DNA of 64,000 nucleotides from Marsupella aquatica (Eukaryota; Marchantiophyta): positions 4,340,001-4,404,000 of the forward strand of contig OZ316892.1 in assembly GCA_973895155.1 (NCBI GenBank), written 5' to 3'. Both the position numbers and the translations under genes were made by a program. Shown one piece after another: positions 10,243-21,117 of this stretch (its first letter is position 1; every line of letters begins with the position of its first letter). The notes beneath the pieces are model-generated. The model was not told where the DNA came from, ran no database searches, and was given only the letters and a program-made list of their open reading frames with translations.

Positions 10243-11887
10243 GTCACACTTAGTATTTCAACTACGAAACAGGGTTACAGTCCACTTCTACGGATTCTTC
10301 GAGCTCAGTGACCTACTAAGGGAAGAAAACCAAAAACACTACACATTCTTCCAGCAGTGGAAGGAAAGTACGTAATCATAATCCCACGGAATTTTCCAAC
10401 AACGCAGCACACCACGGTAATCAATCCATCACTCACGTAGGCTTACGAGAAACAGGCTCGATCGCTATCTTGAGGTGGTGTTGTGTAGGGTAACCCACCG
10501 GGGATTATGGAATGATATTCCGACGAGCGATGAGCCCGAGGGATTACATATGTGGCCATGGATTGATGAGTGGAACCCCCATTGTAGTTTTGCTCTATTT
10601 TGACCCATAACTTGGCTCAGATCTCATCTAGGTCGGCTGGCAAGGGGGGTTACGTATGGGATAATGTGCCGTATGGTAGAGGATAATGAACCCAAAACAC
10701 AAGGATGGTAGCCCAAGTTTTGAAGGTTTTATTCTCATGATGCAGGTACCTAGGACATTAAATTCAGAAAAAACTTGAGACTAGTGATTTTTTGGAAAGA
10801 GACGACAAAATAAATAAAGCTATGAAATAGATTAAAGAGTCACCAATTTGCTGACATGCAATTGGTCTAGATAGATATCTCATTGCCAAAACATGGGAAC
10901 ACCAAACCTGGAGACATGATCCCAATGGCAAAAAAACCAATAAAGGGAGGGAAAGAGAAAGCCCACAGAAGACCAGAGGCCTAACAAAACAATGAGTATC
11001 CCACAAAGACAAAAAGTCCAATAAGAAACAAACAAATAACTAAAACTGGCCTATTGGGAGACTGGCCTATTGGGAGTAAACAAGCCTATTGGGCAATGGA
11101 AAAGCTTGGGAGTAAACCACATAGGATGGAGGGGAATTTGTCTAAAGACCCTAAAGAGTAAACCACATAGGATGGAGTGGAATTTGATTAAAGACCCTAA
11201 AGCCAACTTCCTCAGCTCTAGGAAGAATGGTGAAATCTTGAGCCCTCTAAACTGCCACTGACACCATCTGTCTAAAGAAGGCCGAGAGGATGGAAACCGA
11301 GACAGAAACAGGGGAAAGGTCTCCGCTCAATACAAAAAAAACAGTGCAAGCCCAAAGGAAGTGGTCAAAGGGTGGAGAGCACCAAAGACCTCAAAAGGTA
11401 GAAAAGATATATCCCCGGGGTACTGAAGGGCATAGGCCTCCTCCTTAAGTCGGGTTGCCTTGGCTGCAGCATGTCCATGCACATGAGTTGCAACCAAGAG
11501 TTGCTCTCTAGTAGGAGCAGCAATTAACACTTTATCAAGGGAACAAAAGTCAGTCCGCAATTGGTCAGGCATGATGCCATCCCTAGGGAATTGGTCTAAA
11601 GCATGAATGAAGTTAAAATTGGAGTTTAAAGATATTCTATAGACATCTAGGAACTAGTAGTTGGAGGGATATAGTATATCCCATTCTGTATATAATATTT
11701 ATTTTGTTTTATGTGGTAATATTATGTTTGGTTTTGCATTGTCCTAGATTTAAAGTGTTTAAGCATACTCCCTTCCTCAAATGAAGGGAGGTAGTATGGA
11801 AAATTAATGCCCTCAAAATTACAAAGAAAAAAATCATAAAAGTCTTTCAGGTCCACAAGGAGCCAAACCCAATGTGAATTTGCTTTT
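10243..11887. repeat. Intergenic with small tandem repeats; left part of ~130-bp array
   Basis: The first 250 bp are the BAHD upstream region. Near 10565-10650 there is a copy of a unit with 'TTGTAGTTTTGCTCTATTTTGACCC' features that recurs right of the retrotransposon. Near 11046-11094 'GGCCTATTGGGAG' occurs three times. At 11109-11205 a block of about 47 bp ('GAGTAAACCACATAGGATGG') is present twice in tandem. At 11865-11887 another array unit ('CCAAACCCAATGT') begins and is cut by the LTR element. No gene is seen. Confidence 0.5.
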
Positions 11888-12232
11888 TGTTGAGCATAGA
11901 CGACAATCGCAACGGCAAGCCCATGAACCATCCAACGCACAAAAGTCGACACAGAGAGATACGTGGTTCACCTCCACATGAGGCTACGTCCACAGGAACA
12001 CACATGAGCTTTACTGCACTCTAGGTCAACCGGCCATACCAAGCATCCACAGCGCAAGCTCTCTCTATCTCTCAACTAGCTCCGTAACAATAAGCCTGAG
12101 TTCCCCCTCTCCAAGCAAACACCGCTTGGTTATAGAGTGTGCACAACATGACTAACCTAACCAAGTCTGCGACTAAGGTTAGCCTTAACTACGGTACATT
12201 CGTAACTCTAGACCTAAGAGTAAATCCTAACA
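11888..12232 (-). repeat. 3' LTR of copia element (345 bp)
   Basis: Begins TGTTGAGCATAG and ends AAATCCTAACA on the plus strand; preceded by CTTTT, which recurs after the other LTR. Differs from the 5' LTR by transitions and by lacking one 2-bp step near its right end. The purine tract needed for plus-strand priming is at about 12233-12246. Confidence 0.95.
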
Positions 12233-12246
12233 ATCTCCCCATTGAC
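12233..12246 (-). promoter_or_regulatory. Polypurine tract of copia element
   Basis: On the minus strand this reads as a purine-rich run (AATGGGGAGAT) directly next to the 3' LTR, the site where plus-strand DNA synthesis starts in LTR elements. Confidence 0.75.
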
Positions 12247-12427
12247 TCTGGTCTAGGGGAGGATAAAGACTGCTACCAATATGACTGCTCAGCGGGAAAT
12301 TCTGGAAAGAAAAACCAAACCGGTTTTTCCCTCTTTATACGAGAGTAAACCAGAACTAAGTCGTAGCCTATACAAGGAATGAGCAAGTCAGAGCATATCT
12401 CAGTATCTACACAAATGTTAAGTAACC

Positions 12428-13331
12428 CTACTTGTGAGGCAATTGCAAAACATGCAACGCATCACGGTGTCTAGAAAAACTCTCCAAAGGAATCACTTTG
12501 GTAAAAGCGTCAGCCGGGTTGAGTTTACCGTCAATCTTGACTAGCTCAAACATATTATCAGACACAGCCTGCCTGATAAAATGGTACCTGACGTCGATGT
12601 GCTTCACTCTGCTGTCCATCACCTGCTTCACAGCAAGGTGGAGTGCACTTTGACTATCACAATGGAGCTTCACATTCCCCTGTGGCAATCCCATCTCAGT
12701 GATAAGTCTATCCAACCAAATTGCTTCCTTTGCTGCTTCCGCTGCTACATCATACTCCGCTTCTGTAGTAGACTGAGCAATACACTTCTGCAAAGTAGAC
12801 CTCCAACTTATGCATCCACCTCCAAGTGTGAACACATAACTTGTTGTTGACCTCCTCCGATCCAGATCCTGTGCATAGTCAGCATCTACATAGCCCATCA
12901 ATGATCTAGCATTATCAGCATGTGCATCAAACAATAGACCATGATCCACGGTACCCTTCAAATACCGAATAATCCACTTCACTGCTTCCCAGTGTACCTT
13001 CCCTGGATTCGACATGTACCTGCTCACCTTGCCCATAGCCCATGGCAAGATCAGGTCTAGTGCAAATCATCAAATACATGAGATTCCCCATTGCCTTGTC
13101 ATACAGAACCTTTGACATCAATCCCTTCTCTGTGTCATCCGTAGGACAGAAAGCTGATGACAAGTTGAAGTGTGGAGCCAACGGGGTACTTACTGGCTTG
13201 CTATCCCCCATGTTGAACCTTGCAATTACCTTCCTCGCATAACTGCTCTGCGTCAACCATAGCTTACCAGCCTTCAAGTCCCTAGTGATCTCCATACCCA
13301 AAATTCTCTTAGTTGGCCCTAAGTCCTTCAT
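12428..13331 (-). pseudogene. Copia RNase H and C-terminal reverse transcriptase, broken
   Basis: Two overlapping minus-strand frames cover one region: 12927-13331 (MKDLGPTKRILGMEI, the end of the reverse transcriptase, with 'ARFNM' and 'STPLAPHF' blocks) and 12428-13048 (RNase H). The RNase H part shows 'GYVDADYAQDLDRRRSTTSY', 'STTEAEYDVAAEAAKEAIWL', 'CDSQSALHLA', 'RVKHIDVRYHFIR' and 'NPADAFTK', the usual copia landmarks with acidic catalytic residues in place. The frame shift near 13040, at a short repeated 'CCCATGGC' stretch, separates them. Stops further upstream cut it from the rest of pol. It is a decayed part of the retrotransposon at 11888-19545. Confidence 0.9.
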
Positions 13332-14075
13332 CTTAAACTATGCACTAAGCAGTGCCTTGAGCTTAACAATCTCAGACCTATCCTTGGCCACAATAAGCAT
13401 GTCATCCACATAAAGTACTAAAACAATGAACCCAAAAACAACATTCTTCACCGGTTTAAGATACACACATGGGTCAAACACACTCCTGTGAAAGCCTTGT
13501 GCACGGATCCAATCATCAAACCGCTTATTCCACTATCTTGGTGACTACTTCAACCCGTACAAGGATCTCAGCAATCTGCAAACCAAATCCTCTTGCCCTT
13601 TCTTCGCAAAATCTAGCGGCTGTCTCATGAAGATCACCTCTTCCAAGGTGCCATAGAGGAAAGTTATGACAACATCCATCTGATCTAGCAACAGACCAAA
13701 CATAACAACAAACACACACAATAGCCGTATTATTGAGTACTTAGCAACTGGTGAGAAGACCTCATTGTAATCCACACCTTTTTCCTATGAGAATTCCTTG
13801 GCTACCAACCTAGCCTTGTAGACCTTCGATCCACCTCCTGTGGACTGATCCTTCAACTTGTATATCCACTTGCTGTCCACCACTTGTTGTCCCTCAGGCA
13901 GCTTGACAAGCTCCCAAGTTTTGTTGTCCTTCAGTGACTGCATTTTTGTTTGCATTGCTACAGCCCACTCTTGCTTCTCCTTTGAAGCACTTGCTTCATG
14001 AAATGAAGAAGGTTCCCCTTCTTCCAAAATCAACGCGTCACCCTCATCATCAGTAACAAAGTCCTCCTCTTGCAA
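13332..14075 (-). pseudogene. Copia reverse transcriptase, interrupted by stops
   Basis: The N-terminal reverse-transcriptase domain runs from 14075 ('EWAVAMQTKMQSLKDNKTWELV', 'KWIYKLK', 'YKARLVAKEFS') through 'VDYNEVFSPVAKYSIIRLL' and 'LYGLK'. The catalytic box YVDD lies at 13401-13412. A TAG stop interrupts the frame near 13781, between the 'AKEFS' and 'VDYNEVFSP' blocks. Further stops occur around 13530 and just before 13331. The order and spacing are those of Ty1/copia pol. Not functional as it stands. Confidence 0.88.
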
Positions 14076-14093
14076 TTGAGATGAATCAACCCA

Positions 14094-15366
14094 CTATCCA
14101 TACCTTGGTGGAGCGCGTACAGTACGACCAGATACTCTTCTAGCCGATGACTCCGGTTGATTTGCGTGTGCTAGCGGTACAATTTGAAGCTCAGCAGCAT
14201 CCACTTGCTGCTCACCAGCATCAACAAACTCCTCTGGTTCTTCTGGCACAGGAACCAACTCCATAATTGGAGCAACTCCTTCTCTCCGGTCATGCACCTC
14301 ATGACCAATCTCCCCCTCAATGAGATCCGGGATAGGAGATTTTCCTTTGTCAATACGGGAGACTTTAGTATTCTCCCCCTCCTTCAATAATCTGGATTCA
14401 TTGAAGGAAACATCCCTACTGACAACGAGCTTACAGGCAATAGGATCCCATAGCCTATAGGCTTTCACACCACTCTGGTACCCAAGAAAAACACATTTCT
14501 TGGAGGTAGGATCCAACTTGGTCTTATTTTGCTTTGGTGTGAGAGCATATGCATCACTTCCAAAAACTACCAAGCCATGATAGTCTGCTTGCCGCTTATA
14601 GCGCATCTCAAACGGCGTTTTGAAATTGATAGCACTAGAAGGAGAAAGATTTACCAAATAAGCTACGGTATTGACAGCTTCTGCCCAAAATTCTTGTGGT
14701 AAACCTGATTGGCTCAACATACTTTGTGACCGCTCCAACAGTGTCCGATTGAGCCTCTCAGCGACATCATTCTGTTGCGGAGTATAAACTGTGGTGAGAT
14801 GGTGAGTTATCCCCTGTTCTGAACAGTACTCTTCAAATTTCACTGAAGTGTACTCCCCGCCGTTGTCTAACCTCAGACTCTTCACCCTTGTATCCAAACA
14901 CTTGATCGTGTTTCCAGTCTGATTCTCCACCTGGGCCTTCCACTTCTTAAAAATGGACAAGACATCAGACTTATGCGTCACAAAATAAATCCACACAAAT
15001 CTTGAATAATCGTCAATAAATGATACATAGTACAACTTTCCAGAGTGTGAGGGAGTCGGGGATGGACCCCACATGTCACTATGTATGTACTCAAGAACCG
15101 CTTTGGAACGATGAGTTCCAACACCGAAAGCACGACGATGTTGCTTTCCAAGAATGCAATGCTCACAGAACTCTAATTTACGAGATTGCAAATCAAAAAT
15201 GAGTCCATTCTTCCGTAAGATAGCCAAACCCTTCTCACTCATGTGGCCTAGCCGTGAATGCCACAGTTGAGTCATCTCCTCGTGAGACTTGGTTACATTG
15301 GCCTCTCCACATACAGTATTGCCCTGTAACACATACAAATTCTTCTGTCTGCTCCCCTTCAAGGCC
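14094..15366 (-). pseudogene. Copia GAG-pre-integrase and integrase domains
   Basis: The frame is open from the 'SRQKNLYVLQGNTV' block (about 15360) to 14094. A zinc-binding HHCC domain is visible (WHSRLGH ... FCEHCILGKQHR), followed by the integrase core with acidic residues in HSDMWGP, LRLDNGGEY and VAERLNRTLLE, the D,D,E triad. The C-terminal 'FGSDAYAL', 'KKCVFLGYQSGVKAYRLWDP' blocks and an acidic linker follow. The usual 'PQQNGVAER' reads PQQNDVAER. The N-terminal 35 codons of the longest ORF (to 15470) come from the inserted element at 15367-15997, not from the retrotransposon. The domain itself looks nearly intact, but it has lost its link to the protease. Confidence 0.9.
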
Positions 15367-15997
15367 TCATTCACAATTGGAGGACCCAAAAGGAACGTCA
15401 CACTCAGAAGTGACCATAGTTTATTATGCTTTGGGACATCATTTGTAAGGTGTAATGAGATGATATGCAAAATTTGATGTACTATACTTAATAAACATCC
15501 TGTAGGTTGGTAACATTAATTAAACTATCTAGCATTTGAGACTTTGAAGCTTTCCTTATATGTCCTTCAAAGATCGATAAAAGGACTTGTCACGCAACGA
15601 GTCACATTATTTCAGGACTCGAAAGGATTCTAAATACTTGCATTTTAGACAATGAAATTTTACCAAGACATGCATACTAATAGAATAATCTTATATTTTA
15701 AAATTCAAATATTGACACACACTAAACCTTTATGTACAGGACAAAAATAATCAGTAATTTTGGCTTATTTAGGGCCATCAATAATAGGATCCCTTAAAAA
15801 AGTTAAAAACTTGATTTATCTACATGGTGAGGTAGGTTACACCATGTAAAATAGTCTTGTGAAAAAATTAGACTTAAATGTCTTGAGATAAAATCATGAT
15901 GAAGCTTTTTCCATGTTACGAAAGTCATTTTTCACTAAAAAAGCATGTTTTTGAGTCCTGAAAGTGGTTCCTGTGAGGTACACCCAATTGTGAATGA
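15367..15997. mobile_element. 631-bp TIR insertion between protease and integrase
   Basis: The left end TCATTCACAATTGG (15367-15380) is the exact inverse of the right end CCAATTGTGAATGA (15984-15997). Weaker similarity continues inward ('AGGAAC', 'CTCAG'). The interior is AT-rich with no transposase. Outside the ends, coding for the retrotransposon polyprotein is continuous (a 'GETMIL' block on one side, 'KGSRQKNLYVLQ' on the other), so the element is a clean insertion. Flanking bases TTTGAGGAG and CTTGAAGG on the minus strand resemble a degraded 8-9 bp duplication. A hAT or Mutator-type MITE is the likely class. Confidence 0.7.
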
Positions 15998-16460
15998 CTC
16001 CTCAAAATCATTGTCTCTCCCGACCTGACTTGAAGTTCACCATCAATAATGCTCCATTGATGACCATTTGAATCCAACACACCGAGTGAAATCAGATTCT
16101 TACGCATGACAGGTACATACCTAACTCTGGACACTGTGCGCACAGCGCCATCAAACATTTGAATCTTCACAGACCCAATTCCCTTAATTTGACAGGAGTG
16201 ATCATTTCCCATCAGAACTGAACCGTTTGAAACAGAGTAAGAACTGAAAAACTCACGAATGTAACAAATATGAAAGAGCAAGCACAATCAAGAATCCACA
16301 CATCATCTGCTCTCCTAGATGACGTGCACAGGGCATACCCCCGGCTTCATAAAACATACTCATCATTGAGTAAATCAGCTTCTCCATCAGCCCTAGCCAC
16401 ATTTGCCGATGAAGTTTCCGCTGCCTTTCCCTTACAGTCTCGCTTGAAGTGTTCCAACTT
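15998..16460 (-). pseudogene. Copia protease region and broken zinc knuckle
   Basis: The minus-strand frame at 15998-16287 matches the copia protease: WILDCACSFHIC stands where the family has LDS(G/A)xS, then 'SVSNGSVLMGNDHSCQIKGIGSV' and 'RYVPVMRKNLISLGVLD'. The active-site serine position is Cys. Near 16460 the gag zinc knuckle begins CWKCNQVG but a single extra base shifts the frame before the His and last Cys. A stop and another shift lie near 16340. The far end is cut by the insertion at 15367-15997. Confidence 0.82.
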
Positions 16461-17679
16461 GGTTGCACTTCCAACATGTCACCTGCCTCCTCTGAGGGGA
16501 TTTACCCTAGACTTAGTTCTGGATTTAGATCTAAACTAGGTTCTACGGTCCCCAGTTGGTCGCTGCATACTTCTCCCACGGTTAACATTGAGGGCAACAC
16601 CAGATGATGAAGGCTGTGACGTGATGTGCATCTTCTGCTGAAGATCATCACTAAGCAGAGAAATTACCACGTCATTGTATGAAATGGTATCCCTATCACG
16701 ATGCAACAACACTCGTGATAGGGACTGGTATGATGGAGGTAATGAACTGAGAAGCTGCAGAGCCTTCGTCTCATCATTCAAAGTCTCCCCAAGGTTTTCC
16801 AAGTCAACGACCATGTCGTTGACTGTATCCACATGGTCTTGCAACTTCATACCAGATTCCTTCATCCTGAAACTCATCGGTTTTTAGGAAGTGTAGAGCC
16901 GGTTTGACAACTCCTTGCGGTGATACTGGCTCTGCAATTCTGCAAACAAGGACATGCAATCTCGGGGGGTTGACTATCAAAAATCTTAGGAACCATGTGT
17001 GATCCAAAATATGTATTTTTGATAAAAATTAACTAAATTTTTAAAAAGCGTAGGAGGCAAAAGAAGGTATTATAAACTCATGTTTATAGAATATTCTCTA
17101 ATATATATTTTTTATAAAATAAAATAGGTTATTAATATTGAAAATAGAGATTATTCTTGGAATATTTTCTTTATAAAATAGGTCTATTTATATTAGGCTA
17201 GGATCGCACGTGGTACCCCAAAATATACACTTAGTTAACCCCCGAGCATGCAATCCTTATGTGCACCCAACTGCTTGATGATGAGAGGCATGAGATAGAG
17301 TGTAACACACCACACTCCCTGCTCCTGCATGCGGTCCCATTGTTTCTCATCAACATCGTCTTCACGAGGGCTTAGCAGTTGGCCCATCCCTGATGCATAG
17401 AGCACTCCCTTCACCTGCTTCTCCCATAGCAAGTAGTCAGAGTGCCCATCATACTTTGTTACTTCATACTTGGGTCCCCAAGCTTGAAAGTCCCCCTCTT
17501 CTTCTTTGGCACTACCGTGAGCTCCGGTAGTAGTACTACCTCCTCCACCACCGCCGCACCGGTGATGGTATCGGTGTCACGTGCTCTTCCTCCTGCTCCA
17601 CTCTCTGCCCCTCAAACCGCCGCGGTGATCCTCGTGCTTCAAGTTCCACGTCTTCGAAAAACTCCTCCGAATCACTCAT
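16461..17679 (-). pseudogene. Copia gag, frameshifted and split by a MITE
   Basis: The likely start is the ATG at 17677-17679 (MSDSEEFFEDVELEARG), after a leader of about 1.5 kb. A frameshift near 17535 in a GGT/GGA-rich stretch moves the frame to one with 'KYEVTKYDGHSDYLLWE', the usual gag N-terminus. 'WEKQVKGVLYASGMGQLL' and 'QWDRMQEQGVW' follow to about 17256. The insertion at 16961-17246 interrupts it. It resumes with 'MSLFAELQSQYHRKELSNR', has an in-frame stop near 16885, then 'MKLQDHVDTVNDMVVDLENLGE' and 'ALQLLSSLPPSYQSL', typical of the UBN2/gag-polypeptide domain. Inactive. Confidence 0.88.
16961..17246. mobile_element. 286-bp MITE inserted in copia gag
   Basis: Ends are inverted: CTCGGGGGGTTGAC on the left and, reverse-complemented, CTCGGGGGTTAAC on the right. 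Similarity continues inward to about 45 bp ('ACCATGTGTGATCC' against 'ACCACGTGCGATCC'). Flanked by a direct duplication CATGCAAT (16953-16960 and 17247-17254); a further C could make it 9 bp. Interior is very AT-rich and non-coding. An 8-bp duplication points to hAT, 9 bp to Mutator. The duplicated target codes for the same gag residues on both sides. Confidence 0.85.
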
Positions 17680-19184
17680 ATGAGAAAATCACAAAAAATG
17701 TCATTTTTCACAACTTCTCAAAAAACTCAAAACTCAACACCGCCGCGTAGCCCACGAAGCTAGGAGTCCAATACTGAAAACCAAAATCAAAATCAAAAAT
17801 TTGACGGAAAAGTTATTCAAATTTTGGTCGAGGTGGGTAAAACCTTGGGAAACTCCCCCGTTTTGACCACCTCAGGGAATAACCAAAATACCAAGTACAA
17901 CCCATCGTCGGAATTGCGATGTGATCGGTGCACCGCATTGCCAACTTCAATGGCTACGACCTTGTCAAAAAAGAACCCAAAAAGTTATCGTTCGGCAGAC
18001 AGAATCTTTGTCGGATGGCCAAAAAACAATATTCCCGCACAATCCGACAAGTCTCATAGGGGGCCGTTCCCCCTGTCTAAGTGGTTAAAATGGAGGGTCA
18101 CAGGGCCCGGGATGCGGCACAACCAATGAGGAGGAGGAGAGAATTTTTTTTCATAAAAAGCACTTTGAAGGGTCTTAAAGCCTTTGGAAAAGGCGCACGT
18201 ATTCGCGGCCACGCGCGCGTATCCGCGACCAGAATCACGTGTAAAGTGCAAACAAACGTGAAAAAACGAGTTTAAAGGGGTCAAAACGTGCGTATTTTTG
18301 CGTATTCAGGCCGTATAAGGGCGTTTTGGGCCGTATTTTCACCAAGAAAATCACATTTTCGTGCTTAAAGGGGTGTGGGAGGCCGGGGCGCACGCCGGGG
18401 TATATGGCGAAGTAGGTTTGTCAGGATTTGAAGGTATACAGGCCCTATGGGGGCATAAAAATGCCCTAAACTAGCCTTAAAATGTGCCAAAAAATGACAC
18501 AAAGGCCGTGTTACAAACCTCAGCTGTCTCCGCTTCGATTTCCAATGAGAAAAGTGATGACCGCCGACATGAAAATGTTGCCAAATTGCACCGGCACGTC
18601 TGCAGCTCCACCAAAGAAGAGAAAACCTCTGCCGTGTCTTACTCTCTCCGCGTCAAGGGCCAATCCCAGACTCAAAACGATCGTCTCACCATGATCTCTC
18701 CATTGAGCCTCAGCACTTCGCGTTTCTTCCTCCGGGTCAAGCGTCACGATGAGGAATCCAGTTCAGGGAAAAACAAGCACCATAGCTTGTCAAAAAACCA
18801 GAACTCAACTTTCACTCGTCATGACGCACTCGCTCCACAAACGCCAGCAAACCAGGTACCAAAACGACTAGCTCGCTTCAACCTTCAACTTGAGCTATAA
18901 CATGCGATGCCTCCCGCACCGCACATCTCACACCGTTGAAATAATAATCTCTGGTCTCTCCCCCAAAATCTCGTCGAACACGAATAAATCCTGAACGACG
19001 CAAACTTCAATTCCTCTGCACCACAGATACCGATCAGCGAGTTCTAACCACCATTAGAAAGCCCTCTCACTAACCTATTCGCTCAGCCACACACATTCGA
19101 GTTTCATGCGACAAAACCCTGAATGCAACACCAACAATGAATGCTGGAAACCGTCACAAAAAAACCTCGTCACCTCCCAGGCAT
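17680..19184 (-). other. 5' leader of the copia element
   Basis: About 1.5 kb between the primer-binding site and the gag start. Long leaders are seen in some plant copia lineages. It holds several ORFs of 60-140 codons on the plus strand (for example 18484-18900) with no domain; I regard these as chance. Runs of short C- and G-rich patches near 18050-18120 and 18360-18400 are not otherwise explained. Confidence 0.6.
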
Positions 19185-19196
19185 GCTCTGATACCA
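19185..19196 (-). promoter_or_regulatory. Primer-binding site, initiator Met-tRNA type
   Basis: The plus strand reads GCTCTGATACCA, equal to the 3' end of plant initiator methionine tRNA; the minus strand TGGTATCAGAGC is the classic copia primer site. It stands 2 bp from the LTR. Confidence 0.95.
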
Positions 19197-19198
19197 AT

Positions 19199-19545
19199 TG
19201 TTGAGCATAGACGACAATTGCAACGGCAAGCCCATGAACCATCCAACGCACAAGAGTCGACACAGAGAGATACGTGGTTCACCTCCACATGAGGCTACGT
19301 CCACGGGAACACACATGAGCTTTACTGCACTCTAGGCCGACCGGCCATACCAAGCATCCACAGCGCAAGCTCTCTCTATCTCTCAACTAGCTCCGTAACA
19401 ATGAGCCTGAGTTCCCCCTCTCCAAGCAAACATCGCTTGGTTATAGAGTGTGCATAGCATGACTAACCTAACCAAGTCTGCGACTAAGGTTAGCCTTAAC
19501 TACGGTACATTCATAACTCTAGACCTAGAAGAGTAAATCCTAACA
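19199..19545 (-). repeat. 5' LTR of copia element (347 bp)
   Basis: Same sequence as the LTR at 11888-12232 with about ten substitutions, all transitions, and one 2-bp indel. Followed by the CTTTT target duplication at 19546-19550. Confidence 0.95.
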
Positions 19546-19550
19546 CTTTT

Positions 19551-19915
19551 ATCTTCACCCAAAAATTGTGCTAGAATTGGATAACCCTCCAATAGGCTAG
19601 CTAGGAACTAAAATCTCACTCACTTACTGGCAAGGCGGTCATGGCAAGCCAAACCCAATGTAGTTTTGCTATATTCTTGACCCAAATTTGTGCTAAAATT
19701 GGATAACTGGACTAGCTAGGGGCTGAAATCTCAACCTAGGTAGGTTGGCAATGGGGCTGTTGCTCATATATACAGAGCGGAAGTCAATGTAGTTTTGCTC
19801 TTTTTTTGGCAGAGAAATTGTGCCAAAATTGAATAACCCTCCAAATGGGCCAGCTAGGGCTATTTAATATTTCATAAGCCTATGCTAGGTTTGCAATGGG
19901 GTTATGGCTCATAAC
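19551..19915. repeat. ~130-bp degenerate tandem array, right of the retrotransposon
   Basis: Three units share the order 'CAATGTAGTTTTGCT', 'TTGTGCYAAAATTGGATAAC', 'GGCCAGCTAGGG' and 'GGTTGGCAATGGGG', beginning near 19628 and 19778 and, for the first, partly left of the LTR element at 11870. A further unit is at 10565. The array is cut in two by the copia insertion; the sequence on each side joins into one unit when the element is removed. Confidence 0.7.
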
Positions 19916-21117
19916 CATTCACAGATATCCAAAGAAAAAATTACAGAGGGGCAGATTACAGTTGAACACAGTATAGCGAATCCAGTGAAAATGGATTGTC
20001 ATTCAAGTCTCTTCTGCCTGAAATGTTGTCTATAGTCTGGATTTTGTCCCTTTGTTTTTGTCTCACAGTCTACTTGTGTTCAGTTTTTTATATTTGAATG
20101 AGCCCTATGCTAGTGCGTTGCACGGCACAAGGAGGGCCGGCCATAGGGAGTCAACGAGGGCTGGCCCAGAGGGAGTAGGGCCAGGGAATTTATGGGGCAG
20201 CGTGGGGAAGCACATATGCACCAGGGGTGTCCATTTTCTCCATCAATGGTTAGGAAAAACAGCCAAAGGAATCCAACGGCTGTGGATCTTTCTCGCTCAT
20301 GAGCTTTTTTGTATTGGGATGAACGACAAAAAATGCAGGATCCCTTATTATAGTTGTAGATGTCCTATGTCGATGATACCGGTGATGATACTGGTTGTAC
20401 TGGGACATACTGAGCTTTGTCCACTAGTCTGTTGTGTATCAATGGATTGGAGTAAAGTTTCAGTTTCCATGGAATCCAAGTAGACTTCTTCTCCAAGAAA
20501 ATTGGAGTGAAATTTCAGTTTCCATGAATTTCTTAGTTTGTAGTCAATAGATAGAGATAACTTTGGGTTTCCATTGAAATCTAAGTTAGTCTCTGCAGAC
20601 AACAGGAAATGAGTTTAAAAAAATAGTAGTGGCAGATTGACAAGCTATAATATGCAACTTCACCGATTCTGACCATTGTCTGTTTATGAATTGCAATCTG
20701 GGCAGGACTGAAGGCATCCTGGCTGTTCATTAAAATTTTGTTTCTTTGTCATTGTTTGATTGGCCATGAACTGGTCCCCATGTGCCCTCCCTACTTCTGC
20801 AGGCGCCATATGTGCCTCCTCCTATACGAGGGTAATCCTCTCCTCAAACATGTCTTGGGTAGCCATGGGTACTTCACACGGCAAGGGAGCTAGACCCAAA
20901 TTGGAAACAAAAATATCTTTTGTGACCAGAAGTCCCTTTGAGAAATTCATTAGAAAGCTATGAATAAGGGCTAGACCCTAATGGAATTCACAATATCTTT
21001 GTGACCAGAAGCCCCTTTGAGAAGTTCTTAAGCTCATTAGAAAGCTATGAATGAGAACTCAAGACATTCATTGGGGTAGCATGGTGCCCCAATAGGCCAA
21101 TACATTGATGAGAAACT
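19916..21117. other. Intergenic with an ~80-bp duplication
   Basis: No gene recognised; the 143-codon plus-strand ORF at 20052-20483 has no domain and biased composition. At about 20888-21055 a block with 'GGGCTAGACCC', 'AATATCTTTTGTGACCAGAAG' features and 'CATTAGAAAGCTATGAAT' occurs twice in tandem. A near-palindrome GTGCGTTGCAC lies near 20114. Confidence 0.4.

Larger units (their letters stand above)
11888..19545 (-). mobile_element. Full-length Ty1/copia LTR retrotransposon with nested insertions
   Basis: A 7,658-bp element coded on the minus strand. LTRs at 11888-12232 (3' LTR) and 19199-19545 (5' LTR) start TG and end CA. Both flanks carry the same 5-bp target duplication CTTTT (11883-11887 and 19546-19550). 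A primer-binding site complementary to initiator methionine tRNA (TGGTATCAGAGC on the minus strand, 19185-19196) lies 2 bp inside the 5' LTR, and a purine tract (ATGGGGAG on the minus strand) abuts the 3' LTR. Domain order gag, protease, integrase, reverse transcriptase, RNase H defines Ty1/copia. Stops, frameshifts and two later DNA insertions (16961-17246 and 15367-15997) mean it is no longer autonomous. The LTRs differ at about ten positions plus one 2-bp indel, around 3 percent. Confidence 0.95.

Noticed and set aside
18484-18900. 138-codon plus-strand ORF in the copia leader
   Set aside because: Wrong strand for the element, no domain, composition like chance.
20052-20483. 143-codon plus-strand ORF
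   Set aside because: Contains no recognised domain, sits in repeat-like intergenic DNA, and has no splice or promoter support.
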